A DNA stretch of 64,000 bases from Isoetes taiwanensis (GCA_021234155.1 JAJEKV010000004.1:7818109-7882108), one strand, 5' to 3'. Shown: positions 12,701 through 23,517, counted from the first letter of the stretch. The notes: a model not told the origin generated them from the sequence alone. Numbers and translations are program-made.

Positions 12701-15700
12701 TGGTTGAGATGTAACAACTGTTTGAAGAAGCTTCTATGAGAATCGGTTAATGATGTGGGGATAGAAGCGATGCAAATGCAGTCGATTCATTGGGTGGTAG
12801 CTTCATTATTGAGGTGGAGGATCTATACGTTGGTATTTTAATTTTTGCTAGTGTGTTTTTGCACTTGTTGCTGTTCCTAATAATGTTTTGAGGAAGGAGA
12901 CTTATGTGGTATGCATCTAGATGATTTCAGCTTAAGCATGAAATAATTACAGTTGAAGCTTGCAATTTGCATTGATGGCAAGGATCCATGAGCATTAAGC
13001 ACCATTCACTTTTGATGAATTCAGATCGCTTTGTCCAATAAGCATAAATGTAATATGCTCCTTAAATGTCCAGATGGGAATGTCTGCTTGGGGTGTCCAG
13101 ATTGGAGTGTCCAGATGAGGAAAGGGAGTTTACAAGGATGTGGATGGTACAATAAATGAGTACAAGGTTAGACTCCTTGCAAGGGGGTGTGTTCAACATC
13201 ATCTTTGCCTCATTTGCAAGAATTTTTTTATGGGGCGATTTATATTTCTTATGCAATTAAGTATTTCGAAATAAGCTTTCAATCAAAGCGCCATTGTAAA
13301 TGGAATTTCAAATGAAAAGTCTTCATGAAGCAGAGCATTCTTTACGAGAAAGGCAGGGAATATTAAAGTACAACTTGCCATTTTTTTGTAAATGTCTGTT
13401 ATAAGGCCCAAGGTACAGCAATTTTATTCCTGCATTATAGTTGACGATTGGTTGATAATTAGAGATTCTCATGATTTAATTTACCACTTAAAGAAACTGC
13501 TAGCAGATCAGTCTGAGTCTTAAGGCTGGCACATTACTTTGAAGTTTATGCCATGAAAGCATAATTTTCTTTCGAAGGATGTATGTTAAAGACTTGAAAA
13601 AATTTAATTGTCAAACCGGCTGGTTTGAGGTCAGTTTAGCAGGTAGGTGCCACTTTGTATTACTTGGGTGTGCAATTTAAGGGTCCCATCTTTAGCATGA
13701 AAGATGCAACATATGCAAGACTCACAAAAGGATATGCCTCGTTTGCAATGCTAGAAAAGAAATGTCTCGAGGCGGATTTTCAGGATGTCCCAGCAAAGCT
13801 TCATCTTTTCAATACCTTAGTTAGACCAGCTGCTCTATATGGAGCCTTGATGTGGGGGATGGACATGACAGCCAGAGAATGGGCTCAAATAGAAAGACTG
13901 CAAATCTATTTTCTGTCCAAAATGATTATGAGCAAAGCCTCTGTGTTGCATCCAATCATATTAGCAGAATTTGGAGCCACTCCTCTGCAACTGGACGCAG
14001 CGTTCCATTTAGTCTCTCTTTTGCATAAAGTGCACCAACTTGGGTCCTCGCAGCAGGGCCAATGCAGGCTTCCATGGATTGCTCTCAAGAGTTCAAAGGA
14101 TTTGGCTGAAAAGGGAGTGCAAGAATGTTGGTATGCACAGGCATCGCAATGGGCTGCCTCTTTAGGATTTGGTTTGAGAAACCTGCCTCCCTTTCAACAT
14201 AACAGGGCTGCAACCAATACTGTGGTAAAACCTAGAGTTAAAAAGAGACTTGAAAAAGATAAGAATCAGCTCATACGGCACGATCTGGAAATTTTATACA
14301 TATCAAAGACATGGTTAACTCCAAGTGATTTTCTCACCAAGATGCATTTTACAAAGATCACTTCCGTGAGATCATTGAAGATGGTTTTGTCGAGCGACCA
14401 GGATACTTGAATATTCACCTAGCACATAAAATGGGACACGCTATTGGTCAGCTCAGGGTCTCATCTCATCAGCTTGAGATTGAGGCTGGTCGGGCTAGTA
14501 GAACCCCAAGGTGGAGCGTTCGAAGAGGATGTGCAGATTGTATCACTTGAATGTAATTGAGTCTGAGGAATGTTTCATCTTCACATGTCCAGTCTATTAT
14601 GAAATATGGGGCAGATTGCATTGCCTGTTTCGGGAGCCTACCTCCCTCTCCAAACTGATCGCATATGAGGACCAGAAATGTATAGCTCTTTTTCTTCACC
14701 AAATGACTATGCATAGAAGAAATCTATTGAAGGAGCGAGCTGGGGGAAGAGTGGGTACACAAAGGCTGATCACTCTCTTTCTCATTGGAGGTGATAATGA
14801 TAATAAACGGAAGTCACATTCTCTTCCTGGACCATTTCATCCGATCTCATAACCATGAAAGTTTTTAGAAGAAGAAACCGGACGGTAAAAAAAAAAAAAC
14901 ATAAGCAGTCCTTCAAAAGAGAAAACAAGTCTGGCATCACTTTATACTTTGAGCCCGTGGCCAAGAAGACAAAAGTTTCTTGATTTCATCGTTTTAGTTT
15001 TTCCTTTTCCATTTTTAAGCAATATCTCTAGGTAGCTGCAAATGCGTCCCTAGCTGGACATGATTGGTGTATTTTTGGTCTCATAGACCCAAGTGGTCTT
15101 TCGTAGTGGTCTTTCTTCTTGGTGGTTTAATGTATCTTATTATTTGCAACCTAAAGTCACCTGTGCAGCGGGCTTTATGACCTGTCCAAATCAGTCTCCC
15201 TAAAGGGTTGTGGAGAGAGTGCTTGCAACTGAAAGGTACTGATTTTGCTATGGAGAAGAGAAATTGCCTGCATTGCATGGCTTCATTGATGCCAGGATTA
15301 CTTGATACACAATGCAGTGTCAGATATTATGTTTAGACCATGATTACTTAAAGTAAATCTCGGCCTTTGATCTCTCTTTGAAGCACCGAGGCATAGGATA
15401 AAAGCTCCAAGATCTTGTGCTCACAGCATTCTGTTAGAGAAGGAAAGAAATGAAAAAAGGACGAAAGAAAGATGTATTAACATACGTCTACGGGAGACCC
15501 ATAGGGTCTATGAGACCAAGAACATACAGATTTAAGGATCTGCAAGGAGGATGAAAGTCTCCAAGATATTAAAAAAGAATAACACCAAAACATCAATAAA
15601 AAATAAGCAGTCGCCTTCCTGGCTGCTCCAAGGAATGATATGATGTCAGCATTAGGCTGTATTTGACTCCTACTTGATGGGATCTCCTTCGTTTATCAGC

Positions 15701-18700
15701 CAGATTGGAAAGTGTTGTATAGAAGACATCCCTCCATATGGAGACCAATGTCCTCTGGCCTTTTAACATAAAAGCCTCACATCTCTTGCAGCCTTCACCA
15801 CCAGAGAATGCCTTCTACCATCAGTTTGAATTCAAGAACTCGCTAACCCACTCTATAATGAACGTCTCCAAGCATTTATGGCTGGGATTCATTCTTTGGA
15901 CACACTTGAGGAGAAAGACTCCAGGTTTGTTGAATCATTACATCAAGCTGCTCTATGTACCTTTCCGTACAAAATTTGGGCCGCAGAATGGGTGGTATGA
16001 CGAGGACTGTAAGGCTCTTCATAAACAGCTCAAGTACACTTTGACTTGTGATCACAAGTCAATTGCAGCCTCTAAGAAAGCCTATAAGCAGTTGATCAAA
16101 AGGAAGAAGCAGGCTTTTGAATACCAAGTGCAAGAGAACAGGTTCACTCTTCTGTATAGCAACAATTAGGTGAAGTTTTGGAAGAAACTCATGTTGATAA
16201 AACCTGCTGCCCACTCACAGAACTTCGGGTTTGGAAGTTTTATGCCGCATCCCTTTTGGATGTCTCCACGCAAAAGACTGGTAGAGGAGAAATAGTTGGT
16301 CAAGGCCAGATTTCTCGTCTTTCTTCTTCTCGCTTATTCGAAGGGCCATTCAGAAACTGAACAAGGGAAAGGCATTAATGAAGCCATATGTGCTGTATTC
16401 CCCAAAATTTGGTCTTCTACCGTCATAAAACCTATCTATAAAGCAGGTGATTCCATGATTCCTGGAAACTACAGATTAATCATGATTGAACATGTAATGG
16501 CCAAGCTATATGGAGCTGCTTTAGAGCTGATTGTCAGCAAACATGCAGAGGAAAATGCTATAAGAGCTGAAGGCCAAGCTGGGTTTTGGGGAAACTTTAT
16601 ATCTTCTACATACTGGCTTTAGACCAGAATATTCAGCTAATCCGTATTGATTGAACAACCCAAGAGAAGAAATCAGGCAATATGAATGTGTTGTCTACCT
16701 TAGCAGAGAGCTTAACAAAGCTCCCCTTAAAAAGCTTCTTCAAAGGTTGGATGATCCTTGAGTCCTGATTTAAATGCAAGCTACAAGCTACCATAGCTAG
16801 ACTATTAACATACTAAGTTTTCCTTGTTAGAGAATGTGACCAAAGAGTAACATAGGTGTTAAAAGCAAGGACGCCCAGCATCTCCAGCTGGATTTGGCCT
16901 CTATAGTGATAAATTTAGAGATTGGCTTAAGAATAATGTTGAAGGAGCAATGCTACATGAATATTTGATGCAGTTACATCTCTACTTTATGAACGTGTCC
17001 TTGCACAACCAAGTTTTTATGATCAAAAACTGCAAAGTAACATTGGCCTCTATATGATCAAGTTAGAGGATTGCTAAGGTGAAGGAGCATGGATACTTGA
17101 TGCAATTAACTAAGTTTACTGGTGGGAATTTGATAGAAAATTATGACCACTGCATAATAACATCGGTGTTAAGCAAGGATGCCCAACATCTCCGGCTGTA
17201 TGTACCTCTATATGGTGAAGTTAGAGGATTGCCTTAAGGATAACATTGAAGGAGCAATGCTACATGGATGTTTGATTTACTTTGCTATGCTGATGGCAGT
17301 GCTTTTATCATGAGGCTATAAAGACATTCCAAGGTGCTGGAAAATTTTTGCACGTGTACAAGTATACCAGTGAATCTGGACTTTTATTGACCAAGTACAT
17401 TGTTACATTGGAATTAACAGGTTATTATAGATGTAATGCTGAAGTGGTTGGACAGGTTATTGCAAGGTGGAAGGCCCTATTTGCAATGCAAGCACACTAT
17501 CGAAAAAACATAAATGTAGGATTGGTCTCTACACGTCTATATATACCATATGCATCAGTGCAGCCTCTTAATGCACGTCAAGTCTAGGGACCTGAGCTAG
17601 CAAGAAAGAAATGGAACTCCATTAAGTATAAAAGCGACTTGAACTTGACATAAAACAGGAGATGCCATCCTAGATCACTTACGGCCAAATGTGAAGGGCA
17701 ATAAATTCTGATCTGAGATAACCCCATGGTAACATATGTACCACAACAATACCCTTTGTCCTAGCCTGCATAGATTTGCCAAGACAAGTAGAAATTTGTT
17801 CTGTATGGTTTAGACAATCTACTATGCCTTCTTATTTTGAACTTGTATGGCTGCTTCCATTTGTTGGGTGGTGACATGTTCGGGCCAGTGTGCAGATATT
17901 AGATGCATTGCTTGGGCACAATGAATCTGCTCTATTTAGACGTGCACAATTGAAGGCGCTTGTTTCTATACATAGCAAAGAGGTATGTTTAGACTGCAGA
18001 AGCAATTTTTTTCAAATATGTTTCCATCTGTAGCAACACAAAATCATCTGGTCGATGCTATGTAGCACAATCTCTTTGATAGAAATTTCTCTTATAGGCG
18101 GGAAAAGGAGGAGAGCTCACACATGATGAAACAACTATTATCAGTGGTGCTCTTGACCTCACGACAAAGGTTTGGTTTGCATTTTCTTGGTTTTGATGGG
18201 GAAAGTTTCTATCATTCTCTTGATCCCACTCATTTGTCAGACTGCTGAAGAGGCCATGACGCCTATTGAATCCACATTTTCACTTGATGTGACGTCGAGA
18301 TTGGATTGGTACGTAATTTCTAATACTAGGACATACAGGACGATCTGGTAACTAAGGTTGAAACGATGATTATATTTTCAACTATTGCAGGGAAGCCATG
18401 GGGAAAATTCTTGCACGTGGACATAGTCGTGTCCCAGTCTATGCTGGGAACCCACGCAACATTATAGGGCTTTTGTTGGCAAGTGCTAAAACACTCTCTT
18501 GTTTGCGAACTCTTCTAATTGTCTTGTTACAATGCTGTGGGCGTTTTCAGGTGAAAAATCTTCTGACTGTTCGGCCAGAGGCTGAAACTCCTGTGAGTGC
18601 TGTTTCAATTCGTAGAATACCAAGGTACAAATTCAGCAAATATAGACGTGCATTTTCTTCTTTATAAATGACATGTACTCATTTTCTCATGGTCATGTTG

Positions 18701-19657
18701 TAGAGTGCCAGCAGATATGCCACTATATGATATCTTAAATGAATTTCAGAAGGGAAACAGTCATATGGCAGCTGTTGTCAGGACAAAGTTCAAGAGGCAG
18801 AGGCAGCAGCACCACCAGCAGCAGCATGATGAGCAAGACTCCATGGCTCCAAAAACCCAAAATGGAGATGCTGGGAGAACAGGTCAAGGAGTTGATTTTT
18901 CGAATGAAAATCAAGTCCCGCAATCTGATCTTGAGAAAGGTATTCAATATGACAAGCTGGCATCCCAAACTGACCTTACTGGAGTGAAGAACAGGAATGT
19001 CAAAACACAAAAAGACGAGCGTCCCTCGGATGATCAAGTTATATCTGGGCTGGTCACAGAAGATATTGATGACGGAGAAATTATAGGTATTATTACGTTA
19101 GAAGATGTGATAGAAGAACTACTCCAAGTAAGAAAAAATATCCTGGAGTGCGTGTTTGTTTTCCTTCAAAATCACTTTTTGAAATTCTTTATATATTCTA
19201 AAACAGGAGGAAATTGTAGATGAAACAGATGAATATGTTGATGTGCACAAAAGGTAAGTCAAATCAAAATGGTGATTTGTCACATTTAAGTAGTGTTAGT
19301 AATCAGAGCGAAGAGGAATGCAGGATTCGAGTCGTAACAGGTCCGGCGTCAAAGGTTTCCTCTTCTGTGCGTCGTGTTGGTTCCCATCGTATGATGGTAA
19401 GTCCATAGAGTTATTAAGTGTCATGAAAACTGATCAGGAATTAACCTTGACTATTCATTATGTGATTGAAGACGTTAGAATTCTCTATTTGTGAAATATA
19501 TTATTTAAATGTTACTTTTTTGCAGGCTAATTCTGGTCGTCAAGGCACACAACTTTCTAATAGTTCCAGGTCTATCAACGAAGATGTTAGAAGTAATGAC
19601 AATTCGTCGAAGCCACGACATAGTTTGACTGAGCCATTGATTGGCAGTGGCACATAA
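731..19657 (+). CDS. CNNM/CorC-type DUF21 and CBS-domain membrane protein (13 exons, 525 aa)
   Basis: Exons: 731-968, 2644-2720, 4046-4129, 11843-11956, 17896-17982, 18098-18169, 18241-18308, 18391-18478, 18551-18624, 18704-19127, 19207-19253, 19324-19396, 19526-19657. Every junction keeps frame and the sum is 1578 nt. Exons 1-4 encode the DUF21 transmembrane domain (signature [19 protein letters not shown], then [22 protein letters not shown] and [15 protein letters not shown]). Exon 6 has [13 protein letters not shown]. Exons 7-10 form the CBS pair ([38 protein letters not shown]), with a low-complexity insert of about 100 residues in the second CBS. Exons 11-13 give the acidic [12 protein letters not shown] end and a Ser-rich tail. 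The family, called MGR/CBSDUF in Arabidopsis and CNNM in animals, is linked to Mg2+ efflux; the exact substrate here is inferred. The start is the only ATG giving the hydrophobic N-terminus. Introns 3 and 4 (7.7 and 5.9 kb) are full of retroelements. Intron 8 has a GC donor. Confidence 0.93.
4936..5123 (+). repeat. 5' LTR of the intron-3 copia element
   Basis: It begins TGTTGAATG and is followed directly by a TGGCATCAGAGC primer site, one base from the usual plant initiator-Met site TGGTATCAGAGC. About 170 bp align with 7150-7316, and the last 30 bp align with 11370-11402. The 3' copy has a small extra segment of about 14 bp near 7276-7290. Confidence 0.88.
5715..7140 (+). pseudogene. Degenerate copia gag-pol remnant
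   Basis: Reading across frames shows a CCHC knuckle ([14 protein letters not shown], about 5930-5975), a short Ser-rich stretch, the protease motif LDSAATRHS near 6155-6180, an integrase C-terminal segment with the typical FIGYV and [11 protein letters not shown] patterns at about 6590-6700, then the pre-RNase H motif [14 protein letters not shown] (about 6830-6875) and LYSDSD (about 7040). The RT palm is missing. Stops and frameshifts separate the pieces, so this is a pseudogene. Confidence 0.8.
7349..8107 (+). pseudogene. LINE ORF1 (L1-type nucleic-acid-binding protein), frameshifted
   Basis: The start is the ATG at 7349 ([16 protein letters not shown]). A T-run at about 7450-7458 shifts the frame. 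The following 157-codon frame carries a helical, coiled-coil-like segment (about 7470-7700), then RNIKVLGL and [12 protein letters not shown], which resemble the RRM part of L1 ORF1 proteins. After another shift at about 7937 the C-terminal part runs [11 protein letters not shown]...[20 protein letters not shown]. It is assigned by architecture and by position in front of ORF2. Confidence 0.7.
8189..9400 (+). CDS. LINE ORF2, endonuclease part
   Basis: A 403-codon frame encodes an APE-type endonuclease: AAWNCNG at the start, FLSETHE (catalytic Glu), [23 protein letters not shown] and TGDHSPLLF. In active enzymes the fourth motif reads GDFNAR; here Asp is replaced by Ala, which should disable cleavage. 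The following linker contains [14 protein letters not shown] and [15 protein letters not shown], as in other plant L1 ORF2 proteins. The frame breaks at about 9390 just before the RT region. Confidence 0.85.
   Translation: MAMAAWNCNGTLRSDPGGLMDLVKDRDIIFLSETHETIETGLPDVSCYTWDSVYRSKKKGKRGSRGVAVLYKSGLSGIISIVKKDEAARFLWVKIRTSPGDYIYIAACYFPPQNSDYADVDTQEGASPYMALFDDITEFSKQGKILLTGAFNARTADAQVHLVDFEGDPVLLPSLSPAETHTMRKSADDNAAITRYGHFLLEFGQMHNLVIYNGMQHWLGSSNYACNPQSGGHSVVDYLMGSPALAKEIEKFSVPPQPPTGDHSPLLFCLKTCFELDTNLPQEPLYFRFVFDHSLDLVYSLELDTRLRDIHIFQNVEEKATFFTSAIHQACTSTFPHKLCSFRKRRAHMPQNTWYDEECKNLHKQLKEELAACSSTAIATKKAYKKLIRLKKREYIKQEGRHA
9393..10846 (+). pseudogene. LINE ORF2, reverse transcriptase part (broken)
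   Basis: Three frames together cover the [15 protein letters not shown] and KPIFKAGDP (9393-9815), then GQVGFRRNF and [15 protein letters not shown] (motif A, about 10005-10035), then [13 protein letters not shown] (about 10183-10225) and [13 protein letters not shown] (motif C, about 10305-10340), ending with YLGVQFKGP...[20 protein letters not shown]. Frameshifts and two in-frame stops make it inactive. The frame ends at 10846, where the longer copy at 13655 continues. Confidence 0.85.
11957..13654. other. Intron 4, left part: no gene seen
   Basis: This is AT-rich intron sequence without a supported ORF. At 12530-12565 and 12640-12690 there is a short imperfect direct repeat (the GAACATTAAGGCCTACAG type, followed by ATTTTATAATCTGG). 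Between 13065 and 13130 a GTCCAGAT(G/T)-type phrase recurs three times. Confidence 0.45.
13655..15113 (+). mobile_element. 5'-truncated LINE copy (3' part of ORF2 plus tail), intron 4
   Basis: It is closely similar to 10515-11366 but starts inside ORF2 ([13 protein letters not shown]). It keeps a 251-codon frame and then a second frame (14511-14852) with the C-terminal zinc-knuckle region (RRGCADC...[11 protein letters not shown]), followed by the shared 3' untranslated tail GGTCTCATAGACCCAAG. It contains about 635 bp (about 14047-14684) missing from the first copy, so the two complement each other. The 5' truncation is typical of target-primed reverse transcription. Confidence 0.88.
15481..15530 (-). 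repeat. Dispersed tail motif, reverse copy
   Basis: Read on the minus strand it is TGTTCTTGGTCTCATAGACCC, then TATGGGTCTCCCGTAGACG. The first half is the same as the 3' ends of the LINEs at 11318 and 15076 and the whole is very close to the copy at 44034. It may be the end of a LINE or of a SINE using the LINE tail. Confidence 0.55.
15640..16625 (+). pseudogene. LINE ORF2 fragment, related but diverged
   Basis: The piece runs from the end of the endonuclease into the [41 protein letters not shown], then [26 protein letters not shown] and [26 protein letters not shown] (16350-16600). These correspond one to one with the LINE at 8189-9900, but divergence is larger and a segment between 16200 and 16370 is lost. 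It is probably an older insertion of a sister subfamily. Confidence 0.75.
16840..17310 (+). repeat. Three iterated remnants of the LINE RT GVKQGCP block
   Basis: The segments at about 16848-16980, 17037-17110 and 17155-17300 share a recognisable core: (N)[12 protein letters not shown], a CTCTATA...GATCAAGTTAGAGGATTGC stretch, and GAAGGAGCAATGCTACATG followed by a TTGATG/TTGATTTACTTTGCTATGCTGATG end, which corresponds to the YADD motif. All are riddled with stops. The block was duplicated locally after decay, or several copies stacked. Confidence 0.6.
18479..18550 (+). other. GC-AG intron of 72 nt, frame-neutral
   Basis: Intron 8 of the DUF21-CBS gene starts with GCAAGT and ends with TTTTCAG. 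Its length is a multiple of three and it has no in-frame stop, so retention would add 24 hydrophobic residues inside the first CBS domain. The splice form is chosen because GLLL-VKNLLTV matches the family, where this strand is continuous. Confidence 0.85.
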
Positions 19658-20790
19658 CATACAGGAATTTGATGCTGAAGCTTGGGGATGTGTTGTATCG
19701 ACCTTGCAAAATTCGTTTGTAAATGGAACGTAATTCTTATTAATCTAATATTTATTTTATGACTATTTTGATTATGCACAAGTTGTGATTATATTAAGTA
19801 CTTGTACCTATTCTTCTGCCATTTTTTGCATCTCATCATGGGATGTTTTGGCCAACTAAGTAGAGTCGTGCATGTTGAAGTTTCTTACATGGGACAACCT
19901 AATCCGTCGCGTTGTAGTGTAATGTGAATTTTGACAGGTTTTTTTGAAATATAGTAACAAAATATATCCAAAATTTAGAAGGCTTTATTTCTTTGTAATA
20001 ACTATAATGTTTGCACAATAAAGAAGCGTATGTTTATAACTTATGACTATAATGCCGACGCTGGCATGATGGATTTGAAACCGAAGTAGTACTGGCGTCT
20101 ATGGCGGCTATGGCGTTACAGTTAGGAGGGTTAGGGCCAAAGCTTCCGGATGCAGCAGGCTTTTTGTTTTTGTTGTAGGACTATAATGTGGCGGCTATGG
20201 CAGTAGTTGGGATGCTCGAAATCAGGTATTTATGGTCAAAGAATAGGGGCCATGATCTGAAATTTCTTCTTGGGCGCAAAACCCTGCTTGTTTTGGCATC
20301 AGTGAAGAGCATAAGACGAGCTGTACCGCAACAAGGAAGACCACATGCCCGTGGAATTCCACAATATAAAAGTTTTACTGTTTCATGCCCTTGTTCTGAG
20401 CTTTAGATAAAATAGTCGGACACGTCCTCCTCATGGCGTTCCAGGTAAGCTCTGAGCATTGGATTAGAACTGGGGTTCAATTCCCTAGGCTCATGTTATG
20501 GTGGAATCTTGTTCATATGTTTGAGTTGTATAGTATTGGGCTATATTACTATGACACTGTATTGTATAGATGCCAAAATACTATTTTAACCCATGGTTGG
20601 TGGTCTTCAAGTGCCCCCTTTAAAATCGGGTCAACAGGTGCCAGTTTGACTGCAGGAAGAACTCAGATGGATGAACGAGATCTGTGGAGGGGGAATATCC
20701 TATGAATTGTGCCACAATCCAAGGGTCCATGTAGGGGTTGATGTGTGGCCTTTAGGATGGATAAACCTTCCAATTTTGACCCTGCATAAA
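19658..20790. other. 3' flank of the DUF21-CBS gene, intergenic
   Basis: The first 150 bases are AT-rich and probably contain the 3' UTR and polyadenylation region (AATCTAATATTTATTTTATG at about 19740). No further gene is supported. A GGCGGCTATGGC phrase occurs at about 20103 and 20173 and resembles GC-rich phrases near 37090 and 47620. Confidence 0.5.
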
Positions 20791-21461
20791 TGTGAGAATT
20801 CATGACTAAATTATGCAGATATGATTAACTAGGATATTCGTGAAGATGGAGATAATAGCCTCGGCAAAAAGATAGGTTATATCCTTAAAAGAGTCTAATG
20901 TTGTTAACAAGGTCAATGGTTGAAGATACTACTTGTAATGATCATATATATATAAGGTCAAAAGTAGAAGGTTCAAATGGTCGAACTGTTCCACAATATG
21001 TGGATCAAGATAAACCGTCATTGATCTAAACCGACTCCGGTCGGTAAGGATCTGAGCATTAAAACAAGGTGAATTAATCTTCATTGGATCAGGATAAACC
21101 GTCATTGATCTAAACCGACTCCGGTCGGTTAGGATCTGAGCATGAAAACAAGGTGAAAAAATCTTCATTGTCATCTGTGGTTGATCAATACAGTATTCGG
21201 CAAGGTTTTGATCCCAAGATCGTGTGTAAGTTTCTGTTATTAAGTGCGTGCATTGATAATCATTGATAAGTATATTGACTTAAGGTTCAATGGTATTTGA
21301 GTCATGGTTTAATGCATTATTATGAATGCAAGTTACAAGTCTATTGCCATATTGTTAAATAAAGATATTAGTTGAAATTGTCTAGATAAAAGTTATCTAG
21401 AAGATCAACTAGATTCTTACAGTGTTTAAGTTATTAACTGTTGTTACATCATTTGTTCACA
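20791..21461 (+). repeat. 5' LTR of the second copia element
   Basis: 671 bp starting TGTGAGAATTC and ending before the initiator-Met primer site. It contains two adjacent copies of an 84-bp unit (about 21003-21086 and 21087-21170), each with AAACCGTCATTGATCTAAACCGACTCCGGTCGGT cores split by a few changes. The truncated 3' LTR has only the beginning of one unit. Confidence 0.88.
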
Positions 21462-21479
21462 CTGGTATCAAAGCTAGCT

Positions 21480-22298
21480 ATGGCAACCAGACTTGGGTCA
21501 TCATTGTTGAATGGTGTTGAGACATTTCAAGGAGAGGCAGGCTTCCAAGCTTGGAAGGAAAGAATGAAGGATGTCCTAGAAGCAGAAGATCTTTGGGATA
21601 TTGTGACTGGAGAAGACATTGATATTGGAGAAAGCAGTACTGTTAATTCAGGAGGAGTTCCTGGCAGTGAAGGTTCTGTAGACACTGAGGCTAGAGGGAA
21701 TACAACAAAGAAGGCTCAACAAGCAAGATGCATCATTTCCAGTAAGCTCAGTTCCAGCATTATGTTTAAACTCAAAAATAAAACACCAAGGGAGATGTGG
21801 GAATTTCTAATAAAAAACTATGAAGTTAAAAACTCCTCTCAAATAGAATTGCTGGATAGGGAGCTAAGGAAACTAAAGTTTAAGGAGGATGATAACTTGA
21901 CTCAGTTTTTCCAAAAATATGACAATATAGTGACTGATTTAGAAGCAACAGGGATTCCCATTACAAAGGATTCTCATGTGCTATCTTTGTCAAGAGCTTT
22001 TTTTGAATTTGAACAACTTTCAACTCTTGTAAGAACTGTTGCCAGAAACATAGAAAAGGCAGAACTCATGATTAGAACAGAGATAGAACAGAGGAAGATA
22101 TTAAAGGGAGAAGCAGAAGAAAATGATGAGATTCTTTATGCAGGAAAAAGAAAAGACAAAAGCAAACTTGGCCCTTGTTTTATTCGCAAGGCATATGGTC
22201 ATCTCAAGAATAATTGTCCAAAGGTTAAAGGGAAAGACAGTAGATGTTACAATTGTGAAGGGTATGGTCATATAGCTTCTGCATGCCCTAGTCCTTGA
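21480..22298 (+). CDS. Copia gag (capsid and nucleocapsid)
   Basis: The start is the ATG at 21480, 6 bases after the primer site; an upstream in-frame ATG lies inside the LTR. The 272-residue product shows the UBN2/retrotran_gag pattern (FQAWKERMKDVLEAEDLWDIV, ARCIISSKLS, MWEFLIKNYE, LTQFFQKYDNIV). Near the end are two zinc knuckles: a degenerate one (CFIRKAYGHLKNNC, second Cys lost) and an intact CYNCEGYGHIASAC. A stop at 22296 separates it from protease; the pol frame continues beyond, so this stop is probably a mutation. Confidence 0.88.
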   Translation: MATRLGSSLLNGVETFQGEAGFQAWKERMKDVLEAEDLWDIVTGEDIDIGESSTVNSGGVPGSEGSVDTEARGNTTKKAQQARCIISSKLSSSIMFKLKNKTPREMWEFLIKNYEVKNSSQIELLDRELRKLKFKEDDNLTQFFQKYDNIVTDLEATGIPITKDSHVLSLSRAFFEFEQLSTLVRTVARNIEKAELMIRTEIEQRKILKGEAEENDEILYAGKRKDKSKLGPCFIRKAYGHLKNNCPKVKGKDSRCYNCEGYGHIASACPSP

Positions 22299-23506
22299 GA
22301 CTCAGGTAAAAATAAAAACTGTGGAAGTTCTATCTGCTACAATTCTAAAGGTCGAAATGAAGGATTGTCTAGTGTAAACTTAGCACAAGAAACCAGCACT
22401 GAAGAATGTGATGATGATGCTGAGGTAAAGCCTAATGCAATTTGTTCAATTACTGAAAAAGGAACTAACAAAAATGATGATATTCTTGTGTGAGATAGTG
22501 GAGCAGAGAGATCAGTAGTTAAAACTGATAAGAAGAAAAGAAGTGGAACTTTTGTGCAAATGGGAGTTGGCGAGCTGCAGGAAGTCAAAGAGTCTGGAAT
22601 TTTAGAAGTATTTGATCTGAATGGTCAAATAGTTAATTTGAGTGATGTATTATGTGTATCAAACATTGTCAGAAATTTAATATCTATCGATCAATTGGTA
22701 GATATGGGCTATAGAGTCTGTTTTGAAAAACAAGCTTGTAAGATTTTTCTGAATGATGAATTGAAGTTCTTGGCAAAACGTTTTGGAAATATTTTTGGTT
22801 TTTACAACCACACATCAAGATTGAGTATTAACTCAGTACAATTCCCTACATTGAAATTGTGGCATGAGAGGTTGGGATATACACACCTTGACAATATAAA
22901 ACTATTGGGAAAAAGAGGACTAATATATGCAGGAAAAAATGATGAATTCACATGTCAGGAATGCATGCTAGGAAAAAGTGCAAGGATTCCATTCAAAAGG
23001 ATTGTGGATAAAGCAGTAGAATTACTTGAACTGGTGCATAGTGATCTTTGTGGCCCTCTTAATATTACAAGCATGCAGGGCAGAAGGTATTTTATTACCT
23101 TTATTGATGATTACTCAAGGAGAACCAGGTGCTTCTTTGAACAAAAGATGAAGCAAAACAATGGTGTTGCTGAAAGAAAAAATAGATCAATCTTGGATGG
23201 AGTAAGGTCAATGCTCAAACATAGTGGCCTACCAAACTATTTGTGGAAGAAGCAGTGAGAACAATAGTATATGTACAGAATATACTACCCTCAACAAGTA
23301 TTCAAGGCAAGATATCAGAACAATTATGGAGCAAAAAGGAAATAAGGTGTGATTTTCTTAAAGCATATGGTTGCATAGCTTTTGCACATGTTCCTAAACA
23401 ACTTAGAAAGAATCTGGATGATAGGTCAGTAATGGGATTTCTGGTAGGGTATGACAATATGTCAAAGGGCTATAGAATATTTGATCACGAAGGAAAAGAA
23501 TATTAA
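22299..23506 (+). pseudogene. Copia protease and integrase, stops and internal deletion
   Basis: The protease active site DSGAERSVV appears at 22496-22522 just after a TGA stop. The 22554-23258 frame holds the GAG-pre-integrase zinc region (LWHERLGYTHLDNIKLL...CQECMLGKSARIPF) and the integrase core beginning VHSDLCGPL...FIDDYSR. The sequence then jumps from DDYSRRT to NNGVAERKNRS at about 23130-23165, losing the central catalytic Asp of the DDE triad. The C-terminal integrase part follows in another frame (23243-23506, AYGCIAFAHVPK, MGFLVGYD). Confidence 0.88.
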
Positions 23507-23517
23507 TAAGCAGAGAT

